Part shown: positions 60,795 through 64,000 of the stretch, piece by piece | Numbering within the stretch: the stretch's first letter is position 1 | Layout: each line of letters opens with the position of its first letter | NCBI RefSeq assembly: GCF_900636575.1 | Contig: NZ_LR134293.1 | Span: forward strand, 257,001 to 321,000 | Reading direction: 5' to 3' | Source of the DNA: Streptococcus canis | GTDB lineage: Bacteria; Bacillota; Bacilli; Lactobacillales; Streptococcaceae | Length of the DNA stretch: 64,000 nt | Position numbers and translations under genes: made by a program | The notes under the pieces: model-generated | What the model saw: only the letters and a program-made list of their open reading frames with translations | Told to the model about the DNA's origin: nothing | Databases searched by the model: none

Positions 60795-61238
60795 TCAGCG
60801 ATTGTGAGTATCTAAGATAATGGTAACTGGGCCATCATTGATCAGACTGACCTGCATATCAGCGCCAAAAACACCACGCTCCACAGGCACAACCTGTGCT
60901 AACTGCTCGTTGAAGCTATCATAAAACTGGCTAGCCATCTCTGGCTTTGCAGCCCCTGTAAAGGCAGGACGATTTCCTTTTTTGGTATCGGCATAGAGGG
61001 TAAATTGGGACACCGATAAGATACTGCCCTTGATGTCTTGGATAGACAAATTCATCTTGTCATTGGCATCTGAAAAAATGCGCATGTTGCTAATTTTTCG
61101 CACAGCGTAGCTAATGTCTTCTGCCTGATCATCTGGTCCAACACCTACTAGCAGCAACAAGCCTTGAGTGATAGCGCCAGCAATTTTCCCATCAATGGAA
61201 ACCGAAGCTTCCTTGACCCGTTGTATCACAATTTTCAT
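60795..61238 (-). CDS. dtd: D-aminoacyl-tRNA deacylase
   Basis: A 147-residue protein that hydrolyses D-aminoacyl-tRNAs. [48 protein letters not shown] (active-site region) and [11 protein letters not shown] match the DTD family. I start it at 61238, where AAAGGAGACAGC precedes the ATG; the frame runs to 61307 inside rel. It was called orf1 in older streptokinase-region maps. It is 13 bases downstream of rel. Confidence 0.95.
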   Translation of the reverse strand: MKIVIQRVKEASVSIDGKIAGAITQGLLLLVGVGPDDQAEDISYAVRKISNMRIFSDANDKMNLSIQDIKGSILSVSQFTLYADTKKGNRPAFTGAAKPEMASQFYDSFNEQLAQVVPVERGVFGADMQVSLINDGPVTIILDTHNR

Positions 61239-61251
61239 GCTGTCTCCTTTA

Positions 61252-63471
61252 TTAACCGTTGGTTCGTTTGACACTGTAAACATCTGGCACAGCCTTGATT
61301 TTTTCAACCACTGTGGTTAGATGCGTGAGGTTGGGAATGCCAAAACTGACATGAATATTGGCAAATTTCATGTCCTTGGTTGGCTGGGCATTAACCGTTG
61401 AAATGCTCTTGGTGGAATTGGACAAAATCTGGAGCACATCGTTGAGTAGGCCGCTACGATTGAGCCCATAAATATCAATTTCTGCCTGATAGTCCTTGCT
61501 GGAATTTTCCAAATCCCATTCCACTTCGATGAGTCGTTCTTGGTAACCGTCTTGGCTCTTGATGTTATTACAGTCTGCACGGTGAATGGCAATGCCACGC
61601 CCCTTGGTAATGTACCCTTCAATCGAGTCGCCCGGTACAGGATTACAACATTTGGCAATCCGCATCAAAAGTCCTGATGCTCCTTGGATAATGACCCCAT
61701 TTTCACTGCGAACCTTGAGAACATCTCTGTTTTCGTGCTTAATCTCGCCGCCGTTGACCAATTCTTCTGCTTCTGCCTTAGCCTTGGCTCTTTCCTCTTC
61801 GCGGCGTTCTTTTTCAGTTAATTTATTAAAAACGCTGACGGGACTAATGTCACCAAAGCCAACAGCCGCATAGAGAGACTCTTCACTTTTCACACTGACC
61901 TTTGGAAGAATAGCTTCGATGCGCTTCTTATCAAGGTATTTATTGGCAACGTAGCCCTGCTCTTGGAAGTAAGAAACCAGCAGGTCTCGTCCCTTATTCA
62001 CCGATAGTTCCTTGTCTTGGTTTTTAAAGAACTGACGAATCCTATTACGGGCTTTATTGGTTTTCACCAACTTAATCCAGTCACGACTTGGGCCAAAGGA
62101 GTTGGGATTGGTCACGATTTCCACCACATCTCCTGTTTTTAATTTGGCTGTTAGGGGAACCATACGGCCATTCACCTTGGCACCTGTTGCTTTTTCCCCG
62201 ACTTGGGTGTGGATCGCATAGGCAAAATCAATGGGGCCTGAGTCTTTAGGCAATTCTTGAACAGCCCCTGTCGGGGTAAAGACGTAAATGCGTTCGGAGA
62301 AGATGTCTTCCTTAACAGAGTCCACAAAGTCCATCGCATCGCCATTTGAAGCATCTTGCAGCTCCACCAACTCTTTGATCCAATTCATGCCAACTTTTTG
62401 TTCAGCCTGATTGACCTTACCGCGAATACCTTTTTTATAGGCCCAGTGAGCAGCTACCCCGTACTCAGCCACTTGGTGCATTTCCTTGGTTCGGATTTGA
62501 ATCTCAATTGGGCCTTTAGGACCATAAACAGTGGTATGGATTGACTGGTAACCATTGGCTTTAGGCGCAGCAATATAGTCTTTAAAACGACCCGGCATTG
62601 GACGCCACAACTCGTGAATATAACCAACCATGGCATAGACATCGCTTTGCGTTTCCATGACACAACGAATTGCAATCAAGTCGAAAATTTGGTCAAACCG
62701 TTTTTTCTTGTCCCGCATTTTCCGGTAAATGGAATAAATGTGCTTTGGACGACCATAAACATCGCCAAATAAGCCTTGCTCAGTCGTATAAGACTTGATT
62801 TTGGTCACAATGTCATCAACCAAGGCTTCGCGCTCACGACGCTTTTCCTTCATCATATGGGAAATTTTGTAGAATTCGGTTTCATTCAGGTACCGGAAAG
62901 ACAGGTCTTCCAACTCCCATTTGATGCGGCTAATCCCCAAACGATGAGCCAAGGGAGCGTAAATCTCCATGGTTTCACGCGAAATGCGCTCCTGCTTGTC
63001 CTTGCGCAAATGTTTGAGGGTTCGCATATTATGCAGACGGTCTGCCAGTTTCACCAAAATCACGCGAATATCTTTGGACATGGCCATCAACATTTTGCGG
63101 TGGTTTTCTGCCAATTGTTCTTCGTGGGACTTGTATTCCACCTTCCCAAGCTTGGTCACACCATCGACAATATCGCGAGCGTCCTTGCCAAAGTCAGCTT
63201 CAATATTGTCTAAGGTAGTATCAGTATCTTCTACCACATCATGCAAAAAACCACAGGCAACCGTCACAGCGTCCAGATGCAAATCTGCTAAAATCCCCGC
63301 CACTTGGATAGGATGCACAATATAAGGCTCTCCTGACTTCCTGACTTGATAAAAATGAGCAGCTGTTGCATAGTCTAATGCTTTTTTCACGAAAGCCACA
63401 TCGGTGTCATTCATGTACTTAGCTGCTAAGGCAACCACTTCTTCTCCTGTTACATTAATTTCTTTCGCCAT
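61252..63471 (-). CDS. rel: Bifunctional (p)ppGpp synthetase/hydrolase Rel
   Basis: A 739-residue stringent-response enzyme. The HD hydrolase domain ([36 protein letters not shown]) is followed by the synthetase ([33 protein letters not shown]), a TGS domain ([17 protein letters not shown]), a zinc-finger/helical part with [10 protein letters not shown], and a C-terminal ACT domain ([18 protein letters not shown]). Both catalytic centres look intact. It sits between the M-like gene and dtd. Confidence 0.97.
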   Translation of the reverse strand: MAKEINVTGEEVVALAAKYMNDTDVAFVKKALDYATAAHFYQVRKSGEPYIVHPIQVAGILADLHLDAVTVACGFLHDVVEDTDTTLDNIEADFGKDARDIVDGVTKLGKVEYKSHEEQLAENHRKMLMAMSKDIRVILVKLADRLHNMRTLKHLRKDKQERISRETMEIYAPLAHRLGISRIKWELEDLSFRYLNETEFYKISHMMKEKRREREALVDDIVTKIKSYTTEQGLFGDVYGRPKHIYSIYRKMRDKKKRFDQIFDLIAIRCVMETQSDVYAMVGYIHELWRPMPGRFKDYIAAPKANGYQSIHTTVYGPKGPIEIQIRTKEMHQVAEYGVAAHWAYKKGIRGKVNQAEQKVGMNWIKELVELQDASNGDAMDFVDSVKEDIFSERIYVFTPTGAVQELPKDSGPIDFAYAIHTQVGEKATGAKVNGRMVPLTAKLKTGDVVEIVTNPNSFGPSRDWIKLVKTNKARNRIRQFFKNQDKELSVNKGRDLLVSYFQEQGYVANKYLDKKRIEAILPKVSVKSEESLYAAVGFGDISPVSVFNKLTEKERREEERAKAKAEAEELVNGGEIKHENRDVLKVRSENGVIIQGASGLLMRIAKCCNPVPGDSIEGYITKGRGIAIHRADCNNIKSQDGYQERLIEVEWDLENSSKDYQAEIDIYGLNRSGLLNDVLQILSNSTKSISTVNAQPTKDMKFANIHVSFGIPNLTHLTTVVEKIKAVPDVYSVKRTNG

Positions 63472-63722
63472 TCGTTTCCTCGTCTAGAATTTCTTTTCCC
63501 TATTTTAACACTTTCACCCCAAAAGCAAAAGGAGGAATCCTTCAAGAAAGCGGTTAGAATCAGCGTTTTTTCAAGAAAGGAGACGGCTAACTATTGTTCA
63601 CCTCAAATCAGCAAGGTTTTCTTTTAAAAAAGCCAAAAATAGCTTGCATGTTTAATTGGCGAAATCGTTACGTTTTGTCAGCTTGGGGGCTAAAGATAGC
63701 CTGTCACATTGAGAAATAGAAA
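63472..63722. other. Intergenic region between rel and M-like gene
   Basis: About 250 bases upstream of rel that must hold its promoter. No gene is supported. No strong -35/-10 pair was identified with confidence. Confidence 0.4.
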
Positions 63723-63752
63723 AAACAAACTAGCTGGTGAGAGCTAGTTTGT
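63723..63752 (-). terminator. M-like gene terminator
   Basis: A perfect 11-bp stem ACAAACTAGCT/AGCTAGTTTGT (63725-63735, 63742-63752), extended by A/T pairs and followed by a T-run on the minus strand. Confidence 0.85.
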
Positions 63753-63773
63753 TTTGGGAATAGGAATGTTTGT

Positions 63774-64000
63774 TTAGTTTTCTTCTTTGCGTTTAAGTGC
63801 AAGAACTCCAGCAGATGCCATGACAGACATAGCTGCTGCTGTGAAGAATGGGTTGGCAGCTTCACCTGTTGATGGTAATTGGTGGCTATCTTTCTTAGCG
63901 TCAGTAGATGACATGTTTGCTTTAGCAGTGCCTTGACCTGGCATTGACTTCATCTTGTCAGAAATACCTTGTTTCAAGCGGTTAATCTCTGCTTGAAGAC
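63774..64000 (-). CDS. M-like surface protein, C-terminal part (continues beyond window)
   Basis: The minus frame is open to the window edge; the last ~74 residues are visible. They show the end of a coiled coil ([16 protein letters not shown]), a short Gly/Pro/Ala/Ser wall-spanning stretch, the sortase motif LPSTGE, a hydrophobic helix ([18 protein letters not shown]) and the tail KRKEEN. The [16 protein letters not shown] block is characteristic of streptococcal M and M-like proteins. Placement beside rel matches emm of S. dysgalactiae. Type and ligand specificity depend on the unseen N-terminus. Confidence 0.9.
   Translation of the reverse strand, partial: LQAEINRLKQGISDKMKSMPGQGTAKANMSSTDAKKDSHQLPSTGEAANPFFTAAAMSVMASAGVLALKRKEEN

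Noticed and set aside
60657..60815. 52-codon plus-strand frame in the streptokinase gap
   Set aside because: No ribosome site, overlaps the end of dtd on the opposite strand, and does not resemble streptokinase.

Overview
This is chromosomal DNA of a pyogenic-group Streptococcus. The best fit is S. dysgalactiae, with S. canis as the main alternative. The evidence is low-GC coding with strong AGGAGG-type ribosome sites, and the streptococcal order pulA-dexB-msmK-lrp-dtd-rel. In addition, an M-like LPXTG protein gene lies directly upstream of rel, an arrangement known from group C/G streptococci. In S. pyogenes emm sits beside mga and scpA instead. Streptokinase normally lies between lrp and dtd in S. 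dysgalactiae subsp. equisimilis; that interval is only about 0.4 kb here, so skc is absent.

Region 1 (1-14.7 kb) looks like a mobile genomic island at the 3' end of rpsI. At its right edge is a frameshifted tyrosine integrase. Next to it are a repressor with operator-like repeats, a divergent HTH protein, a phage-type replisome organizer, a small unknown protein and two MobC-like proteins. No relaxase is visible. The cargo is a type I restriction cluster transcribed leftward: hsdM, an unusual three-TRD hsdS, a PrrC-like anticodon nuclease gene and hsdR. An AlbA/Schlafen-type ATP-binding protein and a DEAH helicase (cut by the window edge) follow. The far attachment site is not visible and probably lies left of the window.

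Region 2 (14.7-31 kb) is core genome, mostly on the minus strand: rplM-rpsI, an XRE regulator/membrane protein pair, degV, rae1 and rlmB, and a secreted membrane-anchored protein. Two tiny membrane-peptide genes come next, then mrnC-cysS, the pnp-sseB-cysE group, and an ascorbate-type PTS operon with a transaldolase-like aldolase and a PRD regulator.

Region 3 (31-35.5 kb) is accessory: a decayed ISL3-type transposase, then a lactococcin-972-type bacteriocin locus (bacteriocin, membrane protein, ABC ATPase). The natural start of the bacteriocin is thrown out of frame by a run of nine A residues.

Region 4 (35.8-52 kb) is core: rpsO, an MFS transporter diverging from a Crp/Fnr regulator, def, an FMN reductase with a MarR regulator and matching operator palindromes, polC, a nucleotidyltransferase-like gene, then proS, rseP, cdsA, uppS and yajC, plus a thioredoxin-like protein and a small membrane protein.

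Region 5 (52-64 kb) covers alpha-glucan use and surface virulence: cell-wall-anchored pullulanase, glucan 1,6-alpha-glucosidase, the sugar ABC ATPase MsmK, a PucR/CdaR-like regulator (lrp), dtd, rel and the 3' end of the M-like gene. CcpA-type cre sites precede pulA and msmK. No rRNA, tRNA or CRISPR array was seen.
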